A DNA stretch of 34,935 nucleotides from Prolixibacteraceae bacterium (GCA_030602265.1 JAUWAB010000040.1:1-34935), one strand, 5' to 3'; positions 23,450-32,415 are shown, counted from the first letter of the stretch. Notes: generated from the sequence alone by a model not told the origin. Program-made: numbers and translations.

Positions 23450-25012
23450 ATGAAAACAATTAAAACAACTCTCGCAATCGTCCTTGCAACCTTTACTATC
23501 CTTCTTTTTATGCCGAAGGAGAACTATGCACAGGATCCGAAAGGGACTTCCGCCCTTGACCAGAACATCAGTATATATACTGAAAATGAACCACTTTCCG
23601 ATGTTATTGAGAAGATATGCAAATATCTCAACCTTGACTATTCCTACAATTCACAATTGGTTGCCGGGAAAAAGATCAGCCTGAACATCTCCAACAAACC
23701 CATCAAATTTGTATTGGATAAACTGATGAAGGATTTCTACCTGATCTTCGAAATCGAAGGCAACCTGATGGTAGTCAGGGAGTATGTACCGCTCGAAGAG
23801 AGTATCGACTTTGAACGTTCTTCCAGGGATTTCGGGATAAACCGAGGATTTCTGATTGAAAATCCGCGCGACAAGTCGGTCACCTTAAAATTTAAGTCCG
23901 CCAGTAACCTGATCATCCTCCCGGTTACCATCAACGATTCTGACACCCTGAATTTTATCCTTGATACCGGTATAAAATACCCCATCATCACGGAATTACC
24001 ATTTGTCAACAAACTGAACCTCAACTACATGATGCCTGTGGAAGTGAAAGGACTCGGTGAGGGAGAAACCCTGACGGCCTATCGTTCGGGTAACAATACC
24101 ATTAAACTCGACGGAATGGTTGCCCGTAACCAGGAAGTACAGATGGTAATCGACGAAAACTTCCAGATTTCCCACATTCTGGGAATTCCGGTACACGGAC
24201 TGATCGGGTTCAATCTTTTTAAGGATTATGTTGTCAGAATTGACTACCAGCGGGAAAACATCACTTTATGGAGACCGGAACACTACAAATATCGCGACCG
24301 GAAGAGAGATATCATCTTACCACTCCACTTCGAAGGACATAAACCATTCATCCATACCAGCATCGTTACCGACGACCTGACAGAAGTCCCGGTCAGGCTG
24401 ATGGTAGATACCGGAGCCAGTGACGCCCTTTGGTTATCGGAGAAATCTGATGACAGGATCAGGATTCCTAACCGCCATATCGAAAGCTTCTTAGGCAGGG
24501 GTCTGTCCGGCGATTTGTTCGGGATAAAAGGAAGGATTGATGGTATCTGGGTAGGTCCGCTGGTTTTGGCAAGGCCTATTGTTTCCTTCCCCGAAAATGA
24601 AATGATTGAACAGCTTATTTCGGCAAATGACCGAAATGGCACCCTGGGGGCTGAAATCCTGCGCCGCTTCATTGTCACCGTAGATTACCGCAATTCAAGG
24701 CTGACGCTTTCCCAGACACCGCTGGTCAGGGATGACTTCAACTATAATATGAGCGGAATGGAGATCATAAATCCTATGCCGGGATTACCCATTTTCACCA
24801 TTTCCAGCGTTCAGGAAAATTCTCCGGCATGGCTTGCAGGCCTGAAAGAAAATGACCAGATATTAAGCATCAACAACAGTACGAACCAGACGGTATCACT
24901 GAATGATATCAACCTGCTCCTGCAAAGTAAGGAAAACCGTAAAATCAGGATGAAAGTATTACGTGACGGAGAGGAGTTCAGAACCTCATTCGAATTAAAA
25001 AGCGTCTTCTGA
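23450..25012 (+). CDS. Exported STN / two-DTG retropepsin-like aspartic protease / PDZ protein
   Basis: A 520-residue exported protein (signal peptide 1-28, ending NYAQ). The N-terminal 40-110 is an STN-like domain (SIYTENEPLSDVIEKICKYL). Two retropepsin-like halves follow: FILDTG with Asp172 and LMVDTGASDALWL with Asp320, each followed by a hydrophobic glycine strand (HGLIGFNLF and NGTLGAEILRRF), so one chain could supply both catalytic Asp residues as in pepsin. A PDZ domain closes the protein (about 448-510, AWLAGLKENDQILSINN). Two-domain aspartyl proteases with PDZ occur in Bacteroidetes; the STN fusion is uncommon to my knowledge. The STN domain suggests contact with FecR or TonB-linked proteins; the first half has DTGIKYP rather than DTGAS. 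The gene is 12 bases after fecR and 2 bases before the next. Confidence 0.85.
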   Translation: MKTIKTTLAIVLATFTILLFMPKENYAQDPKGTSALDQNISIYTENEPLSDVIEKICKYLNLDYSYNSQLVAGKKISLNISNKPIKFVLDKLMKDFYLIFEIEGNLMVVREYVPLEESIDFERSSRDFGINRGFLIENPRDKSVTLKFKSASNLIILPVTINDSDTLNFILDTGIKYPIITELPFVNKLNLNYMMPVEVKGLGEGETLTAYRSGNNTIKLDGMVARNQEVQMVIDENFQISHILGIPVHGLIGFNLFKDYVVRIDYQRENITLWRPEHYKYRDRKRDIILPLHFEGHKPFIHTSIVTDDLTEVPVRLMVDTGASDALWLSEKSDDRIRIPNRHIESFLGRGLSGDLFGIKGRIDGIWVGPLVLARPIVSFPENEMIEQLISANDRNGTLGAEILRRFIVTVDYRNSRLTLSQTPLVRDDFNYNMSGMEIINPMPGLPIFTISSVQENSPAWLAGLKENDQILSINNSTNQTVSLNDINLLLQSKENRKIRMKVLRDGEEFRTSFELKSVF

Positions 25013-25014
25013 CC

Positions 25015-26544
25015 ATGATCCGCAAGGCAGCCGGATTATGCATCCTGTTGCTGGCTACCATGTTTGCTCATGGTATCCTGCAACAGGATTCTGTTTTGAA
25101 CAGAATCGTTTCTGTTCATGCAGACAGGCTGCCCGTCGCCCAGGTCCTCCGTAAAATCTCAGACGATCAGCAACTCTTTTTTTCGTACGATGCCTCACTG
25201 GTGAATACCGAACGAATCCTCTCTCTGCAAATCAACCAAAAACCTCTTCTGGAAATCCTGAATACCATTTTCCCACACGGAGAATTCAGGTTTATCCAGA
25301 AAGAGGATTATATCATCATAACAGCCTTTGGTGAAGAGGAGAATTTACTGATGGAAGAACCTGTTGTCGATATCGCCCCCAGAATTATTATTGACGGCAA
25401 AGTAACTGATTATGTTACGGGAGAACCTTTATCTTATGTCTCCATCGCCCTGAAGGGTGAACCCCTGGGCACCATCACCAACCTGGACGGTGAATTTATC
25501 CTGAAATTGCCCCATGAACATCAGAACGACTCCCTGATCTTCAGCTTCGTTGGCTATGTAAGCAGCACACGGGCCATACAGGACCTAAAACTGAACAACC
25601 GCATAAAACTGCATTCAACTACCATTAGGATCAGGGAAGTACGGGTTAAGGCCGTCTCTGTTGAAGAACTGTTAGACGGGGTCAGGGAAAATATTCAGGT
25701 AAACTATCCGGTTTCATTTCGCCTGCTGACCGGATTTTACCGGGAGACGGTCAGGCAGGACAATGATTACATATCGGTATCAGAAGCCGTACTTGAAGTA
25801 CTTAAATCTCCCTACTATGCCGATTTCCGCGAAGATAAGGTCAGACTGCTTAAAGCCAGGAAAAGTTCGGATGTCAGACCATTCCACTGGGTCAGCTTCA
25901 AACTGCAGGGTGGCCCTTATACCATTACCAAACTGGATGCGGTAAAAACCGTCGAAACCTTTATTGACAAGGAATTTCAGCATTTGTACAAATATACGCT
26001 TTCGGATGTGATCTGGTATAAGGAGAGACCCGTCTATGTTGTGGTGTTCAGGCCTGCAAAAAACATCTCCTTCCCGCTCTTCAGGGGAGAGATGTATATC
26101 GACCGTGAGAGCATGGCCCTCGTGTCAGCAAGGTTTAGCCTCGATAATTACGGGCTCGACATGGCCGAACAATCGCTCATTAAAAAGAAACCACGCGGCT
26201 TCAGGGTTAAGCCGCTGAATGTGAATTATCAGGTTGATTATCAATTTCACGACCAGAAATGGCATCTTCATTCTGCCCGGGCCCAGGTTGCCTTCCGGGT
26301 CAGAAGTCGGGAAGACCGGGTAAATTCAGTGTTTGAAAGTTCTTCTGAACTGCTGGTAACCGATATAAAAAATACCGACCTTAAAAGATTTCCGGGGAAA
26401 GAGTTGTTTACCATAAATGATATCTTTACCGAAATATCCGTGGAATATGACGAGAATTTCTGGGGAAATTACAATATCATCAAACCGGATGAAGATTTAC
26501 AGAATGCTATCCGGGGACTTATTCCGCAATCATTAAATCAGTAA
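25015..26544 (+). CDS. Exported STN plus carboxypeptidase-regulatory-like domain protein
   Basis: A 509-residue exported protein (signal peptide about 1-20). Residues 27-107 form an STN-like domain (IVSVHADRLPVAQVLRKISD through YIIITAF). Residues about 128-205 form a carboxypeptidase-regulatory-like domain (IIDGKVTDYVTGEPLSYVS, GTITNLDGEFILKL). The C-terminal 300 residues (GFYRETVRQDNDYISVSEAV onward) are a conserved Bacteroidetes region of unknown function rich in beta-strands. STN plus this regulatory domain is the usual start of a SusC-type receptor, but here the plug and 22-strand barrel are absent and the protein ends without a barrel terminus. It starts 2 bases after the retropepsin gene. 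No catalytic motif is seen. Confidence 0.8.
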   Translation: MIRKAAGLCILLLATMFAHGILQQDSVLNRIVSVHADRLPVAQVLRKISDDQQLFFSYDASLVNTERILSLQINQKPLLEILNTIFPHGEFRFIQKEDYIIITAFGEEENLLMEEPVVDIAPRIIIDGKVTDYVTGEPLSYVSIALKGEPLGTITNLDGEFILKLPHEHQNDSLIFSFVGYVSSTRAIQDLKLNNRIKLHSTTIRIREVRVKAVSVEELLDGVRENIQVNYPVSFRLLTGFYRETVRQDNDYISVSEAVLEVLKSPYYADFREDKVRLLKARKSSDVRPFHWVSFKLQGGPYTITKLDAVKTVETFIDKEFQHLYKYTLSDVIWYKERPVYVVVFRPAKNISFPLFRGEMYIDRESMALVSARFSLDNYGLDMAEQSLIKKKPRGFRVKPLNVNYQVDYQFHDQKWHLHSARAQVAFRVRSREDRVNSVFESSSELLVTDIKNTDLKRFPGKELFTINDIFTEISVEYDENFWGNYNIIKPDEDLQNAIRGLIPQSLNQ

Positions 26545-26554
26545 AAACTCAATC

Positions 26555-29143
26555 ATGAATATGAAAACCATTTATGCCCTGATCTTCACATTCTTCTTCC
26601 TGGGTATACAGGCCCAGGAGAACCCGGACATCACCGGGAGGATAAACCAAGCGCTATCTGATTATCTGGAAACTTTTCTTCCTGAAAAAGTATTTGTCCA
26701 AACCGACAAAGACATTTATGTGCCGTCTGAAATAATCTGGTTCAGTGCGCAGGTTATGTCTCGTTCGGGACATAAACCGGTAAATCTCAGCCCGGAACTG
26801 ACAGTCAGCATTTACAATGCTTCAGGCGTTTTTATCACCGGAGACAAGTACCTGGCAGGAGATGGACAGGTTAATGCAGACATCAGGCTTCCGGATTTTC
26901 TTACTTCCGGAAGATATTACCTGGTTGCCTATACCCCATTACAGATGAATTCCGAAGATATTTTTATCAGACCATTCTATGTTGAGCAGAATTATGAACA
27001 GGATGCCAGGGTCCTTTTGGAAGATCCGGAAAAAGTATATGTTGCAGGCTCCGATGTCCAGGTAATTTTAAATGTTTTTCAAGCTAACGGACAACCTGCC
27101 GACCGCTATAGCTTCGGCTACCAGGTCGTCCATGCCGGCAAAACTTTAGGGGAAGGCAGGGCCAGATCTGAAGGAGGTAAAGCCGTCATTCAGTTCAGAA
27201 CACCTGTCGAAACCCGTGAAGATCCGGTGAAAATTATTCTTTCACACGCCCGGAACCTTTGGACAATGACCTATGATCTCAAAACATCGGCAGACAAAAT
27301 TAAGGTGCAATTCTATCCTGAAGGCGGATATGCACTGGAAAATATTCCAACCAAGATGGGATACTATGCCACGGCACACCATTCTGTACCTGTTTCTTTT
27401 GAGGCCGACATACAAGACAATACAGGGCTACTGGTGGGCAAGACCAGTACATATGCTCCAGGTTACGGCTTATTTCCTTTCCGGCCCGAGCCTGGAAAAA
27501 GTTACCGGATGATCATTACCAGCGAATATGGGAAAGGTCAGTTTTTTCCGATACCCGTGCATCATCAGGAGAAAATGGCACTGTCAGTCAGCAGGACTGA
27601 CAATCATCTGAATGCTGACCTGTTCTTCGCTGATAATCATTCCAGGCAGATTACGGTAGTCGTGACCGAACAGTTCAACCTGATCTGGGCGGCCAGTTAC
27701 GATATAAGCAAATCGGCCCGGATCCAGATACCGGTAGAGGATTTTACCCAGGGGGTACAGCAAATTACTTTTTTCGACCAGAAGGGTGATGTTTTGGCCA
27801 AAAGGCTGGTCAATATCAGGAACAACAAAGATTTAAATCCTGAAATAAAAGCCATTATTTCGGGCGACCAGATGCAACTTTCTATAAACACACAGGGTTG
27901 GGAAAGCGCCCCGTTAAAACTGTCGGTAGCTGTATCCGACAAAGCGCGGATCAGCTCAAACCGTCCGGGGATTGATCATTACATGAACCTCGATGCCGAA
28001 TTAAAGAATCCGGCAGGACATATCCTTAACCTCTCTGAAAATGAAGCAAACCTTACCACAGCTATAGACTATATGCTGATTGCCAACGATCTGAAGTCTT
28101 TTTCCTGGGAAATAGCCCTGAATGCAGAACAATATTCCGGACAACAGGATTTTCTGGTAAAAAAGGGGGCAACGGGTTGGGTAACGACAAGGAAAGGAGA
28201 ACCTGTCTCCGACGTGAGGGTAAATTTGCTCAATACCAAGGATATGCAAATGTATACTGCAATTTCGGATGCAAACGGAAAATTTACTTTGCCCGGACTG
28301 AACCCTGTCGATTACAGTGACTATTCCATAACAGCCCTCGACAGCAGGGGCCGCGGAACTTTCAACGTAGTACTTGATCCGTCATTTTCAGATCAAATTA
28401 GTCTGGAAATCCAAAAGCAGGACAGCAGGTATGCAGCTTTCTTCCCATACAGGCCCTTCGCACCGGATTACCTGAGTGCAAATCCGGATCTTATCACAAA
28501 AGCTCCGCAGATAATCAGGCAAGAGCCTCCTGGAGCAAAGAAACAGAGAAATGAGTCCTACAAAACATTGCTGCAAACCTCAACCAGCCTGGCAGAAGTA
28601 ATTAAAATGATGAAACCGTATACACTGCAGAATGGCCAGATTGTTTTCCACGGAACACAAAACTCATTTTACCACCAGTCAGGGGCCCTCATTGTTTTAG
28701 ACGGACAGAAAATGGGTACCAGTGCCGACGTATTGAATACGATCCCGCCAAATGATGTGGAATCAATCAACATTTCCCTCGACCCGATGGATATACAGAA
28801 ATATACCGGTTTCAACAGTGTGGGGGTGATCGAAATAAAGACAAAAAAGGGAAATCCTACCGGCGAAGGATCCGCTCGTGTAATACAGGCTCCGGCTGAG
28901 CAACTTTATAAAAACGAATTCCGAATTCCGCGTAATTTTTCAAACCAGGCAAACAGACTGACAGACAAAGGCAAAGACCTGCGTACCACACTCCTCTGGG
29001 ATGTTGTACGGGTGTTTGAAAGTAAGGGCGTTTTGAACTTTACGGTTCCTCTGACCGATCTGAATACTGAATTTTTAATCGAGTTAACAGGTGTTGACCC
29101 GAATGGCAGATTCATAAAAGCCCGGAAGGTAGTTCAGCCATAA
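26555..29143 (+). CDS. Exported macroglobulin-like (MG2) protein with carboxypeptidase-regulatory and plug-like modules
   Basis: An 862-residue exported protein (signal peptide 1-20, ending GIQAQ). The N-terminal MG2-like domain (about 44-140) has FVQTDKDIYVPSEIIWFSA and LTSGRYYLVAYTP, as in alpha-2-macroglobulin relatives. A carboxypeptidase-regulatory-like fold follows at about 535-610 (TGWVTTRKGEPVSDVRVNLL, DANGKFTLPGL). Residues about 675-765 resemble a TonB receptor plug (GALIVLDGQKMGTSADVL, VGVIEIKTKKG). The end matches the RTTLLWDVV and TEFLIELTGVDPNGRF macroglobulin C-terminal signature. No thioester motif (CGEQ) or barrel is visible. It is the last gene of the sigma-factor operon, 10 bases after the STN protein, so it may be a surface partner, scaffold or inhibitor of the retropepsin. 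Confidence 0.8.
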   Translation: MNMKTIYALIFTFFFLGIQAQENPDITGRINQALSDYLETFLPEKVFVQTDKDIYVPSEIIWFSAQVMSRSGHKPVNLSPELTVSIYNASGVFITGDKYLAGDGQVNADIRLPDFLTSGRYYLVAYTPLQMNSEDIFIRPFYVEQNYEQDARVLLEDPEKVYVAGSDVQVILNVFQANGQPADRYSFGYQVVHAGKTLGEGRARSEGGKAVIQFRTPVETREDPVKIILSHARNLWTMTYDLKTSADKIKVQFYPEGGYALENIPTKMGYYATAHHSVPVSFEADIQDNTGLLVGKTSTYAPGYGLFPFRPEPGKSYRMIITSEYGKGQFFPIPVHHQEKMALSVSRTDNHLNADLFFADNHSRQITVVVTEQFNLIWAASYDISKSARIQIPVEDFTQGVQQITFFDQKGDVLAKRLVNIRNNKDLNPEIKAIISGDQMQLSINTQGWESAPLKLSVAVSDKARISSNRPGIDHYMNLDAELKNPAGHILNLSENEANLTTAIDYMLIANDLKSFSWEIALNAEQYSGQQDFLVKKGATGWVTTRKGEPVSDVRVNLLNTKDMQMYTAISDANGKFTLPGLNPVDYSDYSITALDSRGRGTFNVVLDPSFSDQISLEIQKQDSRYAAFFPYRPFAPDYLSANPDLITKAPQIIRQEPPGAKKQRNESYKTLLQTSTSLAEVIKMMKPYTLQNGQIVFHGTQNSFYHQSGALIVLDGQKMGTSADVLNTIPPNDVESINISLDPMDIQKYTGFNSVGVIEIKTKKGNPTGEGSARVIQAPAEQLYKNEFRIPRNFSNQANRLTDKGKDLRTTLLWDVVRVFESKGVLNFTVPLTDLNTEFLIELTGVDPNGRFIKARKVVQP

Positions 29144-29230
29144 AATAAAGCCTGCGGTCAGGATTTTCAGATATTACACAAAACAAAGCCATCATTGCCC
29201 ATAAGTTTATTCCTTTTCAGGGATAATTTG

Positions 29231-29238
29231 TATTTTTG
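29231..29238 (+). promoter_or_regulatory. -7 promoter box for nadA
   Basis: TATTTTTG, an exact TAnnTTTG match, ends 25 bases before the nadA ATG, implying a leader of about 20 bases. Confidence 0.55.
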
Positions 29239-29263
29239 CCTCTTTAAATCTGAATAGGTTGTC

Positions 29264-30253
29264 ATGGAAAATTTTGTGGAAATGATTCGGGAGAAAGGAT
29301 TTATTGATGAACCTGTCCATCCTGATGTACGACTTGTTGAAGAGATCAACCGCCTGCGGAAGGAGAAAAATGCGGTTATTCTCAGTCATTACTATGTTGA
29401 GGGTATATTACAGGATATTGCCGACTATGTGGGTGACAGCCTGGGCCTTTCACAGGCTGCGGCCAGCACGGATGCCGACATTATTGTATTTGTTGGGGTA
29501 CATTTTATGGCTGAAACAGCCAAAATCATCAATCCTTCAAAAAAAGTAATCCTTCCTGACATGAAGGCCGGATGTTCTTTGGCTGATTCTGCACCGGCTG
29601 AAAAATTTGAGGCATTTAAGGCGCAATACCCTGATCACAAGGTTATTTCCTATATAAATTGTACAGCGGAGCTGAAAACGCTTACAGATGTAATCTGTAC
29701 TTCGGCCAATGCGGTTAAGATCGTGGAAAGCTTTCCCAAAGATCAACCCCTGATTTTTGCACCCGACAAAAACCTTGGTAACTACATCAACAGCCTAACC
29801 GGAAGGGATATGGTACTTTGGGATGGTGCCTGCATGGTACACGAGCAGTATTCGGTCGAAAAGATTGCCGCATTAATGGATCAGCATCCGGATGCCGAGT
29901 TTATTGCCCATCCGGAATGTGAAAAGCCGGTATTAATCCTTGCGGAGTTTATTGGTTCGACAACTGCCTTGCTGAACCATGTACAGAAAAGTCAGGCAAA
30001 TAAGTTCATAGTGGCCACCGAGAGCGGTATTCTACACCAGATGATGAAAGCCTGTCCTGAAAAGATTTTCATCCCTGCACCATCAGTCGATTCAACCTGC
30101 GGGTGTAACGACTGCTCCTACATGAAACTCAATTCTTTGCAGAAGCTTTATATCTGTCTGAAACATGAAATGCCCGAAATAACCCTTCCTCAGGAGGTAA
30201 TTGAAAAGGCAAAGGTACCGATTTTCAGAATGTTGGAGATTTCATCCAGGTAA
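29264..30253 (+). CDS. nadA: Quinolinate synthase
   Basis: NadA condenses iminoaspartate with dihydroxyacetone phosphate to quinolinate in NAD biosynthesis, using an oxygen-sensitive [4Fe-4S] cluster. The 329-residue protein shows the family blocks [20 protein letters not shown] (41-60), [25 protein letters not shown] with Cys104, IAHPEC with Cys219, and [15 protein letters not shown], whose Cys279/281/284 group holds the third ligand. Nothing essential is missing. nadB and nadC are not in the window. The start follows a TAnnTTTG promoter box. The stop codon lies in a 14-bp palindrome shared with the convergent protease gene, 4 bases away. Confidence 0.97.
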   Translation: MENFVEMIREKGFIDEPVHPDVRLVEEINRLRKEKNAVILSHYYVEGILQDIADYVGDSLGLSQAAASTDADIIVFVGVHFMAETAKIINPSKKVILPDMKAGCSLADSAPAEKFEAFKAQYPDHKVISYINCTAELKTLTDVICTSANAVKIVESFPKDQPLIFAPDKNLGNYINSLTGRDMVLWDGACMVHEQYSVEKIAALMDQHPDAEFIAHPECEKPVLILAEFIGSTTALLNHVQKSQANKFIVATESGILHQMMKACPEKIFIPAPSVDSTCGCNDCSYMKLNSLQKLYICLKHEMPEITLPQEVIEKAKVPIFRMLEISSR

Positions 30254-30262
30254 CCGGTTACC
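30249..30262. other. 14-bp palindrome spanning both convergent stop codons
   Basis: GGTAACCGGTTACC is its own reverse complement. It contains the TAA of nadA (30251-30253) and the TAA of the minus-strand protease gene (30258-30260). Role unknown; coincidence of convergent TAA stops is possible. Confidence 0.6.
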
Positions 30263-31877
30263 GGACATTTTCGACAAGCAGGTTTTGCCTGGAAATATCA
30301 ATGGCCTTCTGAAGGGTTTTGTCAATATGCTGGATAATAGGATAAAATCCCTCCTCTCCCAATATATTGCGGGCGATATAGGCTTTCACCTGGGTTGAAA
30401 TAATGGATCCGGAAATTCTCATACCGGCCGCATCTTGAGGAACTCCCTTGCCTGCAGCATATCGGGCAAACTCATCCATGATATTCCTGCTGTTCAGCCA
30501 TTGTTCAATTCCTGCCGCCGTCTTTAAGGTATTCAGATGTTCCCTGTGCTGGTCAGAAAACTGGAAAGCAAATTGATATACCAGTCCACGTTGGTATATT
30601 TTATTGAAATAGTCTGATCTTCCGGCCGTATCGGCAGGAACGAAGATGTCGGGCATAATACCTCCGCCACCATATACCGTTCGCCCTTTCTTCGTAAAAT
30701 ACTTCAATGAATCTGCAAACTGGATGCTGTCGGCCACGAGCATTTCACCATGTAACATCCGTTCAAAAAGATCCTCAAAATACTTTTCGCTTCCGTTATC
30801 GTAGGGTTTCTGAATAGACCTTCCACTGGGGGTATAATAGCGTGCTACGGTAAGCCTTACCGCCGAACCGTCGGAGAAAGGTATCTGTTCCTGTACAAGA
30901 CCCTTGCCGAAAGACCTTCGGCCAATGACGATACCGCGGTCATTATCCTGGAGGGCTCCTGCAAATATTTCACTTGCCGAGGCCGAGAATTCATCGATCA
31001 GGACAAAAACGCCCAAACCTGCGAACGACATCCGGTTCGAGGCATTATAGACTTTTTCCGGCTGCGACTTTCCCCTGGTAATCAAAATAGGCTCATCCTT
31101 CTCCAGAAACTCATCGACCATCCGGATCACCGCCGTGAGATAGCCCCCGGGGTTACCCCTCATGTCGATTATCACCTTCTGTGCGCCCTTCTGAACAAGT
31201 TTATTCATACCCTCCATGAACTCACGGTAGGTCTGTTCTGCAAACCGGCTTACCTTGATGAATCCGGTTTCATCGTCGATCATATAGGTAACGTCAACAC
31301 TATAAATCGGAATATCTCCCCTGACGATCTCGAAGTCGAACAATTCTCCGAAACCCTTGCGGAGATTGCTAATTTTTACTTTTGTGCCCTTCTGTCCGCG
31401 GAGGAGCTTAAGTACATCTTCATTCTGTATGCCAACACCGGCAATGAGACTATCGTTTACACGGACAATCCGGTCGCCGGCCATGATACCCAGTTTCTGC
31501 GAAGGCCCTCCTGATACGACATCAATGACCACGACGGTATCCTCCTGAATGGAAAACTGAACCCCGATTCCTGAAAAATTACCCTGCATTTCTTCCTCCA
31601 CCTCCTGCATATCCCTTGCCGGGATGTAGGTACTGTGCGGATCAAGGTTCTGCAACAGGTTGGGAATAGTCTTTTCAATGATTTCACTGGTGTTGATGCT
31701 ATCGACATAGGCTGACTCCACCAGATTCAAAATGGTAGATAACTTGTTACCTCCCGGTAATTTCATGCTCCTGTAAACCGGTTGGCTTTTCCGGTTCAGG
31801 GCATTTCCGATAAAAAGCCCGGCAATCATTGCAATTGCCAGTAAAACGGGTATATAAGCTGTGAACTTTCTATTCAT
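30258..31877 (-). CDS. S41 family carboxy-terminal processing protease (CtpA-like)
   Basis: A 539-residue serine protease anchored by an N-terminal membrane helix (about 8-26, IPVLLAIAMIAGLFIGNAL), facing the periplasm. A PDZ domain (about 95-170, FSGIGVQFSIQEDTVVV, PSQKLGIMAGDRIVRVND) presents substrate C-termini. The catalytic core has DMRGNPGGYL (238-247) and DEFSASASEIFAGALQD, with Ser300 as nucleophile; Lys325 in RRSFGKGLVQ is the general base, 25 residues later as in E. coli Prc. The family trims C-termini of envelope proteins. Its start codon overlaps the end of the dCMP deaminase gene by 8 bases, so translation may be coupled. A C-terminal extension of about 140 residues follows the core. 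Confidence 0.95.
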   Translation of the reverse strand: MNRKFTAYIPVLLAIAMIAGLFIGNALNRKSQPVYRSMKLPGGNKLSTILNLVESAYVDSINTSEIIEKTIPNLLQNLDPHSTYIPARDMQEVEEEMQGNFSGIGVQFSIQEDTVVVIDVVSGGPSQKLGIMAGDRIVRVNDSLIAGVGIQNEDVLKLLRGQKGTKVKISNLRKGFGELFDFEIVRGDIPIYSVDVTYMIDDETGFIKVSRFAEQTYREFMEGMNKLVQKGAQKVIIDMRGNPGGYLTAVIRMVDEFLEKDEPILITRGKSQPEKVYNASNRMSFAGLGVFVLIDEFSASASEIFAGALQDNDRGIVIGRRSFGKGLVQEQIPFSDGSAVRLTVARYYTPSGRSIQKPYDNGSEKYFEDLFERMLHGEMLVADSIQFADSLKYFTKKGRTVYGGGGIMPDIFVPADTAGRSDYFNKIYQRGLVYQFAFQFSDQHREHLNTLKTAAGIEQWLNSRNIMDEFARYAAGKGVPQDAAGMRISGSIISTQVKAYIARNILGEEGFYPIIQHIDKTLQKAIDISRQNLLVENVR

Positions 31878-32331
31878 TTTCCTCTTTCAGTGATGATAAA
31901 TCCATTTCAACATTTCTTACTTCAATCCCGGCACGCCTTAAAAGATTTATACCATCCTCGCTGTGATAATTTTCGGTATAAACCACTCTTTTTATCCCTG
32001 CCTGAATGATCAGCTTGGCGCATTCCAGACAGGGAGAAGAGGTTACATACATGGTTGCCCCTTCGCTGCTGTTGCCCGACTTGGCCACTTTTGTAATGGC
32101 ATTGGCCTCGGCATGTAAAACGTATGGCTTGGTCCGGTTGTTTTCGTCTTCACAAATATTTTCGAATCCAGACGGAGTTCCGTTGTACCCGTCTGAAATT
32201 ATCATTTTGTCTTTTACCAGCAGAGCACCCACTTTCCTTCTTTTACAATAGGAATTAAGTGACCATATGGCGGCCATCTTCAGGTATCTCTGGTCAAGCA
32301 GAAACTGTTTGCTGTTGTCAACTGCGGTCAT
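31870..32331 (-). CDS. dCMP deaminase family protein (ComEB-like)
   Basis: A 153-residue zinc-dependent nucleotide deaminase from the chosen ATG at 32331 (MTAVDNSKQFLLDQRYLKMA). An ATG at 32430 would add 33 residues that run through the likely promoter and resemble no family member. Zinc ligands and catalytic residues are visible: His73-Ala-Glu75 (VLHAEANAI) and PCxxC with Cys101 and Cys104 (SSPCLECAKLI). The family deaminates dCMP to dUMP, feeding dTMP synthesis; ComEB in Bacillus belongs here. Cytoplasmic. It is cotranscribed with, and overlaps by 8 bases, the CtpA-like protease gene, a pairing with no obvious functional link. Confidence 0.94.
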   Translation of the reverse strand: MTAVDNSKQFLLDQRYLKMAAIWSLNSYCKRRKVGALLVKDKMIISDGYNGTPSGFENICEDENNRTKPYVLHAEANAITKVAKSGNSSEGATMYVTSSPCLECAKLIIQAGIKRVVYTENYHSEDGINLLRRAGIEVRNVEMDLSSLKEENE

Positions 32332-32371
32332 GTATATAATAATATTGGTAAAGCAGAATTCCCAAAGGTTA

Positions 32372-32379
32372 CAAATGTA
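32372..32379 (-). promoter_or_regulatory. -7 promoter box for the dCMP deaminase/protease operon
   Basis: Minus-strand TACATTTG, an exact TAnnTTTG match, ends 40 bases before the ATG at 32331. It lies inside the longer alternative reading frame and so argues against the 32430 start. Confidence 0.5.
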
Positions 32380-32415
32380 ATCTGTTTTTATTGAAACCGG
32401 TACCCAAAAACATAC

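Noticed and set aside
26555-29143. Full TonB-dependent receptor
   Set aside because: A plug-like segment is present but the remaining sequence is too short and lacks the beta-barrel and its terminal aromatic strand.
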